A stretch of DNA of 5,242 nucleotides, from the NCBI GenBank assembly GCA_903952805.1, contig CAJBHN010000370.1, positions 1 through 5,242 on the forward strand, in the 5' to 3' direction. Position numbers and translations under genes: made by a program. Source of the DNA: an uncultured Myxococcales bacterium. GTDB taxonomy: Bacteria; Myxococcota; UBA727; VGSZ01. Below are positions 5,054-5,242 of this stretch, piece after piece. The notes below the pieces were generated by a model. The model saw only the letters and a program-made list of their open reading frames with translations, was not told where the DNA came from and searched no databases. Within the stretch, counting starts at the first letter, position 1. Each line of letters starts with the position of its first letter.

Positions 5054-5242
5054 TCACCTCTCCACACCCTGAAGCAGATCTCGTGCCCGCATCCAAGCGG
5101 CGCACGCCTGCGACGACGGCAAGCCTGAACCGGGCCGAACCACCAATGCCGTGGGTGATTTCGCACTGCGCTGGGCGGGGTCGCCCAGCAGGGCCGCCTT
5201 CAGGGCTGCAGGGGATTGAACGTCGCCGCCGCCGGCGCCGCC
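5054..5242 (-). CDS. 3' end of an unidentified ORF just upstream of the universal stress protein gene
   Basis: From the right edge, one minus-strand frame stays open for 62 codons and stops at TGA 5056-5054, two bases before the universal stress protein ATG. The visible part begins with a glycine-rich stretch (G-G-A-G-G-G) and ends C-A-A-W-M-R-A-R-D-L-L-Q-G-V-E-R. No family is recognisable. The 2-nt spacing, with the downstream Shine-Dalgarno site inside its last codons, is typical of an operon. Its third-position GC looks lower than in the neighbouring genes, and a second minus-strand frame is also open here, so it may be chance. The start lies outside the window. Confidence 0.4.
   Translation of the reverse strand, partial: GGAGGGDVQSPAALKAALLGDPAQRSAKSPTALVVRPGSGLPSSQACAAWMRARDLLQGVER
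5057..5063 (-). promoter_or_regulatory. Strong ribosome binding site for the universal stress protein gene
   Basis: Minus-strand GGAGAGG with a 5-nt spacer before ATG 5051. It is the best Shine-Dalgarno match in the window and fixes this start over the upstream in-frame alternative. It overlaps the last codons of the upstream ORF. Confidence 0.75.

Noticed and set aside
4425..5072. Plus-strand frame (215 codons) opposite the universal stress protein
   Set aside because: Antisense to a gene with an exact Usp signature and strong ribosome site; its own translation has no recognisable domain.

Overview
This is a GC-rich chromosomal window that looks like Myxococcota or a close deltaproteobacterial-type relative. 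The main evidence is the 3' end of the gene at 2503-3870. It encodes an acidic/proline-rich linker, then Gly-Gly-Cys, a short hydrophobic stretch and a run of arginines, which is the layout of a MYXO-CTERM sorting tail. The same protein also carries a golvesin-type beta-sandwich domain, common in that phylum. Strong G/C preference at third codon positions leaves long open frames on both strands, so many apparent ORFs are shadows.

Layout, left to right: (1) the first few codons of a probable minus-strand gene at the left edge; (2) a plus-strand exported alpha/beta hydrolase (180-1097); (3) tail-to-tail with it, 15 bp away, a minus-strand sugar-kinase-like phosphotransferase of the N-acetylhexosamine 1-kinase (NahK) type (1113-2231); (4) a 271-bp divergent intergenic region with six perfect copies of a 6-bp repeat and two small hairpins; (5) a plus-strand secreted metallopeptidase-like lipoprotein (2503-3870); (6) a 127-bp convergent gap; (7) a minus-strand cluster read right to left: the end of an unidentified ORF (5242-5054), a universal stress protein (5051-4557), and a small SpoIIAA/STAS-like protein (4438-3998).

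The genes do not form one obvious pathway. The hydrolase and the metallopeptidase are predicted to act outside the cytoplasm, probably as lipoproteins. The NahK-like kinase is cytoplasmic and stands alone, with no glycan genes beside it. The universal stress protein is probably translationally coupled to the ORF upstream of it. The STAS-like gene, 118 bp further on, probably has its own control region, because the gap holds a 39-bp array of three 13-bp units, each contributing a 10-bp perfect palindrome.

There is no sign of a mobile element, CRISPR array, tRNA, rRNA or phage gene. I do not see a convincing new multi-gene system. The most unusual items are the apparent double anchoring (N-terminal lipobox plus C-terminal sorting tail) of the metallopeptidase-like protein and the short repeat or palindrome arrays in the intergenic gaps.
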